Shown here piece after piece: positions 1 through 9,294 of a DNA stretch of 64,000 bases; within the stretch, counting starts at the first letter, position 1, and each line of letters starts with the position of its first letter. This stretch comes from Gemmatimonas sp. UBA7669 (GTDB lineage Bacteria; Gemmatimonadota; Gemmatimonadetes; Gemmatimonadales; Gemmatimonadaceae), in NCBI RefSeq assembly GCF_002483225.1, contig NZ_DLHL01000037.1, positions 1 through 64,000 of the forward strand. The letters are read 5' to 3'. The notes under the pieces were generated by a model that saw nothing but the letters and a program-made list of their open reading frames with translations, made no database searches and was not told the origin of the DNA. Both the position numbers and the translations under genes were made by a program.

Positions 1-137
1 GTAGACATTTTTCAGGACTAGACAGGCGGTCTGGGTTGGGGGGCTCCGACCCCGACCGCAGCCATCTCGCTGGCCGTTTCTTCCCGTGGTGCCACCTTAC
101 GCGGTTCACCTTACGCCCCACCGCTCCCACCTCACGT

Positions 138-173
138 CTCTCGTCTCTCATCTCCGGAGATCTGAGACGAGAG
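138..173. repeat. Perfect nested palindrome (hairpin) downstream of the S9 peptidase gene
   Basis: Arms CTCTCGTCTC (138-147) and GAGACGAGAG (164-173) pair perfectly. Inside them lies a second perfect palindrome, ATCTCCGGAGAT (150-161). More GAGA/TCTC-rich sequence continues to about 205. The element sits immediately beyond the stop codon of the minus-strand peptidase gene, so it may act as a transcription stop or an RNA-stabilising 3' hairpin, although no T-run follows. The rest of bases 1-204 shows no gene. Confidence 0.6.
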
Positions 174-204
174 GCCGAGAGATGAGAGCCGAGAGACGAG
201 AAGC

Positions 205-2505
205 CTACATCCCTCTAATTTCCGGCTTCGTTGACGCCGGCGCCTCCAGCGTCTCCAGCACTTGCCGCCACGAGAACTTCTGGCCTTTGCCCAGCACGTA
301 GTAATCCATCCACGCCATCTCCGACATGCTCTTCACGAGCCGATTGCGCGCGTCGGGGATCCCATGCGAATTGCCGGGATACATGAACAGCTCCGTGGGT
401 ACCCCCACACGCTTGAGTCCCATGTGCAGCTCCACACTCTGCGGACTCGGCACACGCGGGTCGCCTTCCACCACGTGAATCATGGTGGGCGTCTTCGCGT
501 TGCGGATGTACTTGATGGGTGACTGCGTCCAGTACGCGTCGAAGTCGTCGTAGGGCAGCTTGTCACCGAGGTAGTGCTGGCGATTGCGCTGCACATCCGA
601 CTGCGCGTACATCGAAATCCAGTTCGACGTGCCCGCGCCACTCGAGATGGCCTTGAAGCGATCGGTGTGCGTGAGAATCCAATTGCTCCAGTGGCCACCG
701 GCGCTCCAGCCCAGCACCCCCATCTTCGTGCTGTCCACCAGGCCCTGCGCAATGAGCGCATTCACGCCCGTCATGATGTCCTCGTAGCCGGGCGGGAAGT
801 AGTTGCCTACGATGCCCGTCTTGTGCGCTTCGCCGTAGTTGGTGCTGCCCCGGTAGTTGGGCTTGAGCACCATCCAGCCCTGCCCCGCATACACCTGCGC
901 ACCATAGCCCCCGTTGAAGCTCAGCAGATCCGCCGCCGCCGGACCACCATGGATGGCCACGATGAGCGGATAGCGCTTGCCCGGGGTGTAACCCACCGGC
1001 TTGAGCAGCACACCAGCTACCGACTTGCCATCGGTGGACGTCCAGGTCACTTCGCTCTCTTCACCGAGTGCAAGCTGCTCGTTCACCCAGGCGTTGGGCG
1101 CCGTCAGGGGTGTCCACGCTGCACGTTTGGGCAACTCCGCCACCGAAGTCACCACGTAGTGCGACGACGGCGTGGCCGGATCCTGATACGACAGCACAAG
1201 GCGCTTGGTGGTCTCATCCTGCGACACGTTCAGCACGCCCTGCACGTTCGTGACCGGCTTCACGCGACCACTGGCCACATCCATTGCAAAGAGCTGCTGT
1301 GTGGCCCGCCAACCTTCGTTGAAGTAAATCGTGCGGCCGTCGGCGCTCCAGAATGACACCGACACATCGCCATCGAGATCACCCAGCTTGCGCAGCGCAC
1401 CACCGTTGGCCGCCACCTCACGCAGATACACCCGCCGATTCTTCATCGTGTAGCGTGTAAGATCATCGGGCGCCGAAAACGCCAACCACTTCGAGTCGGG
1501 CGAAAAGCTCAGGCCCGACTCGCTCACCTCGTCGTTCTGCGTCAGGCGCTCCACCCGCCCATCCTGCCGGTCGAGCAGATAGACATCCGCGTAGATGCCC
1601 TCTTCGGTGATGTTCCGCTTGTAGCGATCGTAGGGCGTGGCCGTGAAGCCCACATGGCGGCTGTCGGGTGACAGCGTGAAGTTGGTGACCGCCAACTGTG
1701 CGTCGCGCGTGAGTCGCGTGGCCGCCGGTGGCGCGCCAGATGGCGAGGAGGCCGACGGCATCGGCACGGTATACAGGGACACCGAAGGGGTTTCCGCATT
1801 GCGCACGTTCACCGTGAAGCGCGCCTCGCGCCGCTTGCGCTCCTCCGTGTCGACGGTGTCGGATGACAGAAACACGATCGACTTGCCGTCTGGCGCGATG
1901 CGCCATGTGTCCACGCCGGCGGCCTGCTTGGTGAGCGCAATGGCACTCAGCGAGTCAGCCGGCTTGCCGCTGCTCACCGCTGACGAGGCCAGGGCATACA
2001 GCTGCTCCTCACCCGACTTGCCGCTGCGATACACCAGCCATGAACCGTCCTTCGAGAAGGCATAGGTACTCACGCCTTCCCGCGCGGCCGTGATGCGCCG
2101 GGCTTCGCCGCCATCCGGCGACATGACGTAGAGCTGCTGCTGATTGGCCGCACTGGCCGGCGCTTCACGATTGGAGGCAAACACGAACCAGCCGCCCGTT
2201 GGCGACCACTGCGGATTGCTCTCGTTTTTGCCCGTGGTGTAGGTCAGTTGACGCGTAGCCGACACTCCGCGATCGGTGGGCACGAGATACAAGTCGGACT
2301 GCGTCGTCGCCGCCTTCCAGTCGGGTGTGGTGAGCGCATAGATCGCCAGGCGTCCGTCCGGCGACAGCGCCGGCGTGGACGCCGAGCGCAGATGCTGTGC
2401 GTCCAGCCAGGTCATGGGGCGTTTGGCGCTCTGCGCGACGAGCGCGGACGGGAGGGCCAGGAACAACACACTGGCGGCGCGGCGGGGGGAAAGGAGACGA
2501 GGCAT
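205..2505 (-). CDS. Exported S9 family prolyl-oligopeptidase-type peptidase
   Basis: Serine peptidase of the S9 (prolyl oligopeptidase / acylaminoacyl peptidase) family, probably degrading peptides outside the cytoplasm. Residues 1-24 form a signal peptide ending near ALVAQ. Residues of about 30-480 are a WD40-like propeller with repeated 'SPDG/SKDG' strands, and the last 270 residues are the alpha/beta hydrolase domain. The expected triad is visible: Ser601 in GWSAGGH, Asp682 in EGDPRVP and His714 in GNSHGIP; HGGPAAA forms the oxyanion region. The length (766 aa) is normal for the family. It lies 215 bp downstream of ilvD on the same strand; that gap holds only a small hairpin (2617-2641), so it probably has its own promoter. 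The substrate is unknown. Confidence 0.93.
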   Translation of the reverse strand: MPRLLSPRRAASVLFLALPSALVAQSAKRPMTWLDAQHLRSASTPALSPDGRLAIYALTTPDWKAATTQSDLYLVPTDRGVSATRQLTYTTGKNESNPQWSPTGGWFVFASNREAPASAANQQQLYVMSPDGGEARRITAAREGVSTYAFSKDGSWLVYRSGKSGEEQLYALASSAVSSGKPADSLSAIALTKQAAGVDTWRIAPDGKSIVFLSSDTVDTEERKRREARFTVNVRNAETPSVSLYTVPMPSASSPSGAPPAATRLTRDAQLAVTNFTLSPDSRHVGFTATPYDRYKRNITEEGIYADVYLLDRQDGRVERLTQNDEVSESGLSFSPDSKWLAFSAPDDLTRYTMKNRRVYLREVAANGGALRKLGDLDGDVSVSFWSADGRTIYFNEGWRATQQLFAMDVASGRVKPVTNVQGVLNVSQDETTKRLVLSYQDPATPSSHYVVTSVAELPKRAAWTPLTAPNAWVNEQLALGEESEVTWTSTDGKSVAGVLLKPVGYTPGKRYPLIVAIHGGPAAADLLSFNGGYGAQVYAGQGWMVLKPNYRGSTNYGEAHKTGIVGNYFPPGYEDIMTGVNALIAQGLVDSTKMGVLGWSAGGHWSNWILTHTDRFKAISSGAGTSNWISMYAQSDVQRNRQHYLGDKLPYDDFDAYWTQSPIKYIRNAKTPTMIHVVEGDPRVPSPQSVELHMGLKRVGVPTELFMYPGNSHGIPDARNRLVKSMSEMAWMDYYVLGKGQKFSWRQVLETLEAPASTKPEIRGM

Positions 2506-2720
2506 GGGAAATCATGCTACCGAATTCCACCCAATGCAATTGAACGGCGATCGCCACCCACTGCCATGCGCTACGCGCCCTGCGATATGGGTGCGAGTGG
2601 TTCATCAGCAGAACCTCGCGATCCACAACCTTCGGATCGCGCGATACCGCCACATACACCACCCACACGCAAAACCCACCACCCACGGCCCAGAACAGTG
2701 GATCGCCGGCCGCAGTTCAA

Positions 2721-4436
2721 TTACCCCATCCCATCCCCATACACGCCCTTCTCCCCCGCCCCACCCGGATGCACCACCGCCCCATACCGCGCCGGGCCAA
2801 CCGCCTGCGCATAACGCCACAACGCCCCGCTCCCATACGCAGGCTCGGGCGCCGTCCACTCCGCCCGCCGCGCCGCCAGCTCCTCCTCACTCAGCTCCAC
2901 GTCCAAGGTGCCGGCTTCGGCATCGATCACCACCACGTCGCCATCACGCAGCAGACCGATCGGCCCACCCACCGCCGCCTCCGGCCCGACATGACCAATG
3001 CACAACCCCCGCGTGGCTCCGGAGAATCGGCCATCGGTAATGAGCGCCACCTGCTCGCCCAGCCCCTGTCCGTAAATGGCGCTCGTCGTACTCAGCATCT
3101 CGCGCATGCCCGGTCCGCCTCTGGGCCCTTCGTAACGAATGACCAGCACATCGCCCGGCGCATACGCACGCGCCATGACGGCCGCAAAGCACGCGTCCTC
3201 GCTGTCGAACACCCGCGCCGGTCCACGAAACGTGAGCTGCTTCATGCCCGCCACCTTCACCACCGCACCGTCGGGCGCGAGGTTGCCGCGCAATCCCACC
3301 AGACCACCCGTTGGCGAGAGCGGCGCCGACACGGGCACCACAACCTTCTGATTGTCCGGCAGTCGCACGTCCTCGAGATTTTCCGCCAGCGTGCGACCCG
3401 TCACCGTGAGACAGTCGCCGTGCAGGAATCCGCCGTCGAGCAAGACCTTGAGGATGATCGACACGCCACCAATGTCGTGCACGTCCTTCGCCAGATACTT
3501 CCCGCCCGGCTTGAGATCGGCAATGAGCGGCGTGCGCTTGAAGACTTCCGCCACATCGAAGAGATCGAAGGCAATGCCGGCCTCGTGGGCCATGGCCGGC
3601 AGATGCAGCGTGGCATTGGTGGAGCCACCAGTCGCCGCCACCACGGCCGCCGCGTTTTCGAGCGCGCGGCGCGTGACAATGCGACGCGGCCGCAGCCCGT
3701 CGCGCACGAGTTGCATGACCACTTCACCCGAGCGCTCGGCATAGGCATCGCGTGATTCCCAGGCGGCCGGCGGACTGGCGGAGCCGGGCAGCGCGAGTCC
3801 CAGCGCTTCCGACACATACGCCATGCTGTTGGCCGTGTACTGACCGCCGCAGGACCCGGCACCCGGACACGCTACCTTCTCGAGCGCCGTCAGTTCGTCC
3901 AGTGACACACGACCTGCCGCGTAGCCACCCACCGCCTCGAACACATCGAGCACCGTCACGTCGCGCTCCTGATAGCGGCCCGGCAGAATGGAGCCGCCAT
4001 ACAGAAACACGCTCGGCACGTCGAGCCGCAGCATGGCCATCATGAGCCCAGGCAGCGTCTTGTCGCAGCCGGCAATGCCCACCAGCGCGTCGTAACAATG
4101 CCCACGCACCGTGAGCTCGATGCTGTCGGCAATGACCTCGCGACTAGGCAGCGAGGCCTTCATGCCCGCATGTCCCATGGCAATGCCGTCGGTCACCGTG
4201 ATGGTCGTGAACTCGCGCGGCGTACCGCCGGCCGCCATCACACCACGCTTGGCCGCTTCGGCCTGACGCTTGAGCGCGATGTTGCAGGGCGCCGCCTCGT
4301 TCCAACTGGACACCACACCCACCAGCGGCTGCGCAATCTGCTCCGCCGTGAGTCCCATGGCGTAGTAGAACGCACGATGCGGGGCGCGCTCAGGGCCGGA
4401 CGTGGCGTGCCGGCTGGGCAGGTGTTCCTTGTTCAT
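2721..4436 (-). CDS. ilvD: Dihydroxy-acid dehydratase
   Basis: Catalyses the third step of valine and isoleucine synthesis, dehydrating 2,3-dihydroxy-3-methylbutanoate or -pentanoate to the 2-keto acid in the cytoplasm. At 571 aa it matches the IlvD/Edd family. The three cluster cysteines are visible: Cys51 (EAAPCNIAL), Cys124 (GCDKTLPG) and Cys196 in the CPGAGSCGG motif; the C-terminal GRFSGATRG and GHVGPEAAVGGPI motifs are intact. No other ilv gene is nearby, so it is a stand-alone gene here. The start chosen gives the usual short N-terminus before the R-A-x-x-R region. Edd-type sugar-acid dehydratases are related, but the 571-aa length and motifs favour IlvD. Confidence 0.95.
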   Translation of the reverse strand: MNKEHLPSRHATSGPERAPHRAFYYAMGLTAEQIAQPLVGVVSSWNEAAPCNIALKRQAEAAKRGVMAAGGTPREFTTITVTDGIAMGHAGMKASLPSREVIADSIELTVRGHCYDALVGIAGCDKTLPGLMMAMLRLDVPSVFLYGGSILPGRYQERDVTVLDVFEAVGGYAAGRVSLDELTALEKVACPGAGSCGGQYTANSMAYVSEALGLALPGSASPPAAWESRDAYAERSGEVVMQLVRDGLRPRRIVTRRALENAAAVVAATGGSTNATLHLPAMAHEAGIAFDLFDVAEVFKRTPLIADLKPGGKYLAKDVHDIGGVSIILKVLLDGGFLHGDCLTVTGRTLAENLEDVRLPDNQKVVVPVSAPLSPTGGLVGLRGNLAPDGAVVKVAGMKQLTFRGPARVFDSEDACFAAVMARAYAPGDVLVIRYEGPRGGPGMREMLSTTSAIYGQGLGEQVALITDGRFSGATRGLCIGHVGPEAAVGGPIGLLRDGDVVVIDAEAGTLDVELSEEELAARRAEWTAPEPAYGSGALWRYAQAVGPARYGAVVHPGGAGEKGVYGDGMG

Positions 4437-4509
4437 CGGGACGGTGGGAAGAGTGAAGACGACGACTCGCTGAGTCTACGCAGCGTCCCGCGTTTCTGCT
4501 CAATACTTC

Positions 4510-5178
4510 TCAGCGTGGCGGCCGCCAGGCCTCGGCGCGACCCACCGCCTCCACGAATTTGCGCTCACTCTTGCGCTCGGGCGGGCCATGTTTGATGTCG
4601 AGGCCACCCATCACGGCCGTGCCGTCAATGCGTACGACGGGTGCGTCATCCAGCGGCTGCATGCGTCCCGCGTCATGCTCCACGCCGCCCAGAAAGGCCG
4701 TGCCCACCAACTCGACGCGCACGCCTTCGGGCAAAATGAGATCGACCCCACCCATGAAGGCCGTGACATCGATGCGCGTCACGCCGCGTCCAAAGCGCGC
4801 CTTGGAGAGATCGAGTTCTCCGCCACCCGCCACGGCCCAGGCCTTGAGATGACGCGGCACGATGTACTCGCCCTTCACCCCAAATCCGCCCATGGCCGCA
4901 ATGAGCAGCGCACGCGCGGGCACCTGCTCGTCCGGGGCATCCACGCGCTGCACGTCGTCGAGTGAATGGCCCGGACGTGACGGGTCGGCCAGCAGCGACG
5001 CCAGGTCCTGGGTCGTCTGCACTCGAAACACATGCGCCAGTCGCGCATCCAGCTCCTCCACACTGAGCTGGTCGTTCGCGTAGGCGGTGGCCAGTGCGGC
5101 CACCGCGCGCTCGCGCATGCGTTCGTTGACCGCCACCATGGCCATCGGTGGCGCGCCGCCCCAGGCCCCGTTGCTCAC
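4510..5178 (-). CDS. DUF1707 and LiaF-like domain protein
   Basis: A 222-aa soluble protein with no signal peptide. Residues of about 15-70 match a DUF1707/SHOCT-like helical segment (ERMRERAVAAL, QLSVEELDARL). Residues 90-205 are a beta-solenoid-like LiaF/DUF2154 C-terminal domain with repeated 'MGG' turns (AAMGGFGVKG, AFMGGVDL, AVMGGLDI). In Firmicutes such domains take part in cell-envelope stress sensing; that role here is only inference. The start is a GTG whose bases overlap the stop of the upstream amidase (GTGA), which supports this start and indicates translational coupling. An in-frame ATG at codon 12 is the alternative start. Confidence 0.85.
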   Translation of the reverse strand: MSNGAWGGAPPMAMVAVNERMRERAVAALATAYANDQLSVEELDARLAHVFRVQTTQDLASLLADPSRPGHSLDDVQRVDAPDEQVPARALLIAAMGGFGVKGEYIVPRHLKAWAVAGGGELDLSKARFGRGVTRIDVTAFMGGVDLILPEGVRVELVGTAFLGGVEHDAGRMQPLDDAPVVRIDGTAVMGGLDIKHGPPERKSERKFVEAVGRAEAWRPPR

Positions 5179-7004
5179 AACGCCGGACGACGGGAATGGA
5201 AGTCCGTGACTTTCTGGAACTGGTGACCCAGCGACAGGATCAGATCGTCGTTGTACAGATTGCCCGTGATGACCGCGCAGATGGGCTGCGCCTTGTAGGT
5301 GGGTGCCGGTGTGCTGTCGTTCGCGCGCGGCGCGCCACCGAATTGCGGCACGTCAAACTTGTACGGCAGCACCGCGCAGGGATGCCCCGTCTGCGCATTC
5401 GGTGCGATGTCGGCGTTGGGCGACGCGATGAACGCATCAAGATCCTTCATGAACGTGCCCCAGGCCTGCACGAGCATGAGACGTCGCCGCTGGTTGTTCA
5501 CGAAGTCGAAGGCACGAATGGTGCGGCCTCCCACAAAGCGCGGATTCCAGTCGGCCGGCGCCATGGGGTTGGGCTGCCCCTGCTCCACACCCGCCGGACG
5601 CGCCGGCGGCGTATTGCCAAAGGGCGCGTTGTTGTTGGCGCGCTCGGGCATCGCGTTGAGATCGAGCCCGAACTCCTTGGCCTTGCGCTGCACATAGCTG
5701 TCAAACGCCGCGGCGTACTCCACGTTGAGCCCCCCACCCGCCATGCCCGCCACCGTGGGACGCGCGCCAATGTCGCGTGGCTTGAGCCCAAGTGCCTTGA
5801 GCCGGTCCACGAGTTCCTTGGGCGCGTTGGCGTCCACGCCAACCCGCAGGCCCGCAAGCGGCAGCGCCCGGTTGAATCGGAATGGCGTCGTGACCGTGGA
5901 CGGATCCTTCTCATCCACGCCATGCAGCACGCTGAACACCATCGCGCAGTCTTCGAGCGTGCGGCACATGGGCCCTACACGATCCTGTGACCAGGACAAC
6001 ACCATGCCGCCGTGCCGACTCACCCGACCGTACGTGGGGCGCAGTGCGCTGATGCCGTTGCGAATGGCCGGCGACACAATCGACCCCTGGGTCTCCGTGC
6101 CAATGGAGAATGCCACCAGTCCCGCCGCCGTGGCCGAACCGGGACCAGCGGACGAGCCACTCGATCCGATGTTGGTGTTCCACGGATTGTTGGTGCGGCC
6201 GCCGTACCACCAGTCGTTCTGCGCGAACAAGCCGGTCGACAGTTTGGCCAGCAGCACCGCGCCCGCTTCACGCAGACGCACGACAATCTCCGCATCGTAG
6301 TCGTAGGCCTGATCCTTGAAGTCGGCCGAGCCCCATGAGGTCGGGGCGTTCTTCGTCGCAAACAGATCCTTGAGACCATACGGCACACCGTGCAGCGGCC
6401 CGCGATACTTGCCGGCACGCAACTCCGCGTCCATCGCATCGGCCTCGGCGCGCGCCGACTCCTTCATGAGCGTCACCACGCAATTGAGCGTGGGGTTATA
6501 GCGCTCGAGTCGCTCGATGTAGATGTCAGTAATGCGACGCGACGTGAGCCGGCGCGCGCGAATGAGCGCCGCAATGCGATGCGCAGGCAGGAAGGCCAGC
6601 GTTTCCGGATCGGTGGGCACCGCCCCCACCCACGGCTCAATGACATGCGTGCTGCGCGTGAACGCGGTAGCGCCGCGCTCACGCAGCAGCTTGGCCATCA
6701 GCGCACCGGTCCCCGCGGGATACGGCATGAACTGCAACGCCGGCGCCTCGCCGTTGCCCAGCGGCACAGCCGTCTGCTGCTGCTGTGCGGGGGGCTGCAT
6801 GGTCTGCCACACGCCAGCGGCGGAGTCGAGATAGTGCTGCGGGGTCTCAGCCCCCAGCGATCGGGCACCAAACATGCCGGCGGCTGCGGCAACCAGGGAA
6901 CGGAACATGAACTCCCGTCGTGGCAGGCCGTTCACGCTGTCGTCGAGGTCCATGGCCAGCAACTCGGCTTCGGCCTGATCCAGTATCTCGAGAGGGGATT
7001 CCAC
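5175..7004 (-). CDS. Tat-exported amidase signature family enzyme
   Basis: Hydrolyses amide (or carbamoyl) bonds using the Ser-cisSer-Lys triad of the amidase signature family. Lys212 sits in PYGLKDLFA; the Gly/Ser loop with the cis-Ser is at about 280-289; the nucleophile is Ser308 in GTETQGSIVS. The N-terminus has a twin-arginine signal (LPRREFMFRS, residues 28-36) followed by an Ala-rich hydrophobic stretch, so a folded enzyme is probably exported. The first codon is GTG with no clear ribosome-binding site; an ATG at codon 18 would keep the Tat signal. Its stop overlaps the DUF1707 gene by four bases. It is divergent from a GntR regulator, which may control it. The substrate is unknown. 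Confidence 0.9.
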   Translation of the reverse strand: MESPLEILDQAEAELLAMDLDDSVNGLPRREFMFRSLVAAAAGMFGARSLGAETPQHYLDSAAGVWQTMQPPAQQQQTAVPLGNGEAPALQFMPYPAGTGALMAKLLRERGATAFTRSTHVIEPWVGAVPTDPETLAFLPAHRIAALIRARRLTSRRITDIYIERLERYNPTLNCVVTLMKESARAEADAMDAELRAGKYRGPLHGVPYGLKDLFATKNAPTSWGSADFKDQAYDYDAEIVVRLREAGAVLLAKLSTGLFAQNDWWYGGRTNNPWNTNIGSSGSSAGPGSATAAGLVAFSIGTETQGSIVSPAIRNGISALRPTYGRVSRHGGMVLSWSQDRVGPMCRTLEDCAMVFSVLHGVDEKDPSTVTTPFRFNRALPLAGLRVGVDANAPKELVDRLKALGLKPRDIGARPTVAGMAGGGLNVEYAAAFDSYVQRKAKEFGLDLNAMPERANNNAPFGNTPPARPAGVEQGQPNPMAPADWNPRFVGGRTIRAFDFVNNQRRRLMLVQAWGTFMKDLDAFIASPNADIAPNAQTGHPCAVLPYKFDVPQFGGAPRANDSTPAPTYKAQPICAVITGNLYNDDLILSLGHQFQKVTDFHSRRPAL

Positions 7005-7168
7005 GCAGGAGGCTCCGTCGGCGGGGGAAAGGGGCGGGAGGACGCCGGCCCGATTCGGACGCTACGCGTCCGGGGCGGCGCTGGTGTCAATATCTCCTCG
7101 CGTCCGCCGCATCGGGAGACGGCACGGCCCCTTGGGCAGCACGTGGTGAACGCGGTAGCTTTCCCCCC

Positions 7169-7897
7169 ATGCCCCGCTCCAACTCCCAATCGGCGCTCTT
7201 CGATGGCACCCCGCTGTCGCGCGCCAATGTCTATGACCGCCTGCGCGACCTGGTCGTGCGCGGCGAGCTCGCGCCATCAACTCGACTCACCGAGCCTATG
7301 GTAGCCGAGCGACTGGGCATCAGCCGGACCCCGGCGCGTCAGGCCATGCATCGTCTGCAACTCGAGGGACTGCTCGTACCCGACGGCGGCGGTGAGCGCC
7401 CGCGGGTGGCCGTCGCGCCCCTCGATGCCGATGAGGCCACGGAAGTGTATCGCACCACCGGCATGCTGGAGAGCGCGTCGGCGCGCGCAGTGACCGGCCT
7501 GCCAACCGGTCAGCGTCAGCGACTCGCCGAGAGCATGGCCGCCTTCGACGAAGCCTTTCGCAAGGAAGCCGCAAAGTCACGCCCTGACCCGACTCGACTT
7601 TTTGCCAATCACCACGGCTTTCACCACGCGTTGGTGCAGGCCTGCGCGAGTGCCGTCACGCGCATGTTGCTGACCACGTTGTTTCCGCGGCGCGCACGTT
7701 ACGAATGGTTCCATGGTCCCTTGGCGCGCACGGCCGGTCAGTCGTTCACCGACACCTACCGTGAGCACGACGCCATCGTGGAGGCCGTCGCCTCTGGGAC
7801 GGCCACGCAGGTTGAGCGCGCCGTGCGTCACAACTGGGACGAGGCGGCAGAGCGCCTGGCGGCCGCCATTCGCTTCGACGCGGCTCACCGCGAGTAG
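7169..7897 (+). CDS. GntR family regulator with FCD ligand-binding domain
   Basis: DNA-binding repressor or activator of the FadR/FCD branch of the GntR family, 242 aa. Residues of about 15-75 are the winged helix-turn-helix (YDRLRDLVVRG, ERLGISRTPARQAMHRL). Residues 90-235 are an all-helical FCD domain that usually binds an organic acid. The ATG at 7169 was chosen because upstream codons read through intergenic sequence and the family normally starts just before the winged helix. It is divergent from the amidase gene with 164 bp between them, so control of the amidase operon is plausible. The gap contains a small perfect hairpin, CGGACGC-3-GCGTCCG. Confidence 0.9.
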   Translation: MPRSNSQSALFDGTPLSRANVYDRLRDLVVRGELAPSTRLTEPMVAERLGISRTPARQAMHRLQLEGLLVPDGGGERPRVAVAPLDADEATEVYRTTGMLESASARAVTGLPTGQRQRLAESMAAFDEAFRKEAAKSRPDPTRLFANHHGFHHALVQACASAVTRMLLTTLFPRRARYEWFHGPLARTAGQSFTDTYREHDAIVEAVASGTATQVERAVRHNWDEAAERLAAAIRFDAAHRE

Positions 7898-7936
7898 CGC
7901 GCGCGACGCCTGTCCCGGTCGCGACGACCCGCGCGG

Positions 7937-8632
7937 CTACTGCCCCTGCGGCGGGCGAATGCGAAACGCGAAGGCCTGCTCCACCAACTGCGAAACGCGA
8001 CGGCCGGAGTACACGGCCGGTCGGTACTTCATGTGCGGCAGCGCCGCCTTCACCGCACGCACGAAGAGCGGATCCGCCTTGTCGATGGTCTTGAAGGTGA
8101 GCGTATCGGCGTAGCCCGTGCTGTCCACGATGAAGCGCGCATAGACCACGCCCTCCACACCGGCCTTGAGCAGATCGGCCGGATACTGCGGCCCCTCAGC
8201 CGTCGGATCGAGCGCCGCCGTGCTGTCCACCTCGATCTCACTCATGGCCCGCTCGGACTCCACGGCCTCCTGCGGCGGCAATTCACTCTCGCTTGGCGCT
8301 CCCCCCGAGGTGTTCACCGACACCGGGCGCGTCCCGTCATCCACCGGCGGCTCGCTTTCCCCGCTCTGCGATTCGAACGGCCCACCCAAGCCCACCCAGT
8401 TGAGGCGCTCCTCGGCTGGCGGCGGTGCATACTCCTTGAGCGGCGCCAGAAAACTCACGTGCTCGTCGCTGGGCAGCGGCGTGAACTTCCGCTCCAGATT
8501 GCCGCCCACGGCAAAAGCGGCCAACAACAGCAACTCCACACCGAAGCCAAGACCCGGTTTGGCCAAGGCGTGTCGCCAGCTCAGGTGGCGATCAGATTCG
8601 GTGAGGGAAATTCGTGCGCGGCGCGTTGGCAT
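7937..8632 (-). CDS. TonB-like energy transducer (TonB C-terminal domain)
   Basis: A 231-aa periplasm-spanning protein. A transmembrane helix at about residues 29-43 (VELLLLAAFAVGG) is followed by an acidic, Pro-rich linker and a TonB C-terminal domain (about 150-225, with GVVYARFIVDSTG and ALPHMKYRPAV). Such proteins pass proton-motive energy from ExbB/ExbD to outer-membrane receptors. No exbB/exbD lies nearby. The start was placed at 8632 because GGAGG lies five bases upstream of this ATG; two earlier in-frame ATGs lack such a site. It is divergent from an Rrf2 regulator, with a perfect inverted repeat in the gap. Confidence 0.87.
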   Translation of the reverse strand: MPTRRARISLTESDRHLSWRHALAKPGLGFGVELLLLAAFAVGGNLERKFTPLPSDEHVSFLAPLKEYAPPPAEERLNWVGLGGPFESQSGESEPPVDDGTRPVSVNTSGGAPSESELPPQEAVESERAMSEIEVDSTAALDPTAEGPQYPADLLKAGVEGVVYARFIVDSTGYADTLTFKTIDKADPLFVRAVKAALPHMKYRPAVYSGRRVSQLVEQAFAFRIRPPQGQ

Positions 8633-8665
8633 GCGGACCTCCATCCAGGTGGCCCAAACTAGGGA

Positions 8666-8684
8666 GGATAGGGCGCTCCTATCC
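8666..8684. promoter_or_regulatory. Perfect inverted repeat in the tonB-like/Rrf2 divergent region
   Basis: GGATAGG (8666-8672) and CCTATCC (8678-8684) form a perfect 7-bp inverted repeat with a 5-base spacer. It lies 34 bp upstream of the TonB-like start and 110 bp upstream of the Rrf2 start. It could be an operator, possibly for the adjacent Rrf2 protein; this rests on position and symmetry only. Confidence 0.4.
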
Positions 8685-8793
8685 ATCATTCAGCCGCGAA
8701 TGGCCGATGCGCAAGGCCCAGTGGTCGATTGCGGGGGACGAGAGGCGCCGGAGATGGCTTGTCGAATGCCACAACTCTGGTTACGTATACAAT

Positions 8794-9252
8794 ATGAATT
8801 CCCGTTTGACCGTCGCCGCGCACGTGCTGGGCATGATTGCCTTCTGCGAGCGTGAAGAAGGCCGAGGTGTCACGTCGGAGGAGCTCGCCGAGAGTGTGGG
8901 CACCAATGCCGTGGTCGTGCGTCGCGTTCTGTCGCAACTCAAGCAGGCTGGCCTCATCGATAGTCGGCGCGGTGCCGGGGGCGGATCGGTGCTTGCGCGC
9001 CCGGCGTCGGAGATCACGCTGCGCATGGTGCACGAGGCCGTGCAGGATGACTGCGCCGAATTCATCGGCCGTCACGCCTCCGCCGTGGGTCAGGAGTGTC
9101 AGGTGGCGCCTGTCATTGCCTCCTACCTCGACGAGCTCTATCGCGAGGCCGAAGAGGCCCTGCGCGCCACCCTGGCGCGGGTCACCATCGAGCAGATGTC
9201 CCTCGACGTGATGCAGCGCCTGCGCTCGCGGCACGGCTCACAGGTCGCCTGA
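8794..9252 (+). CDS. Rrf2 family transcriptional regulator
   Basis: A 152-aa regulator of the Rrf2 family (relatives IscR, NsrR, CymR). The N-terminus SRLTVAAHVLGMIAF and winged helix (SEELAESVGTNAVVVRRVLSQL), followed by the glycine-rich wing RRGAGGGSVLARP, are typical. Only two cysteines occur in the C-terminal half (QDDC and QEC, 15 residues apart), whereas IscR-type Fe-S binding uses three, so Fe-S binding is doubtful. The start was placed at the ATG at 8794, where family similarity begins. TATACAAT ends directly at this ATG, so the transcript may be leaderless or start with a very short leader. Confidence 0.9.
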   Translation: MNSRLTVAAHVLGMIAFCEREEGRGVTSEELAESVGTNAVVVRRVLSQLKQAGLIDSRRGAGGGSVLARPASEITLRMVHEAVQDDCAEFIGRHASAVGQECQVAPVIASYLDELYREAEEALRATLARVTIEQMSLDVMQRLRSRHGSQVA

Positions 9253-9294
9253 ACCAATTCCCCGTGTGAACGATCGCGCGGCGCTGTGTCTTTA

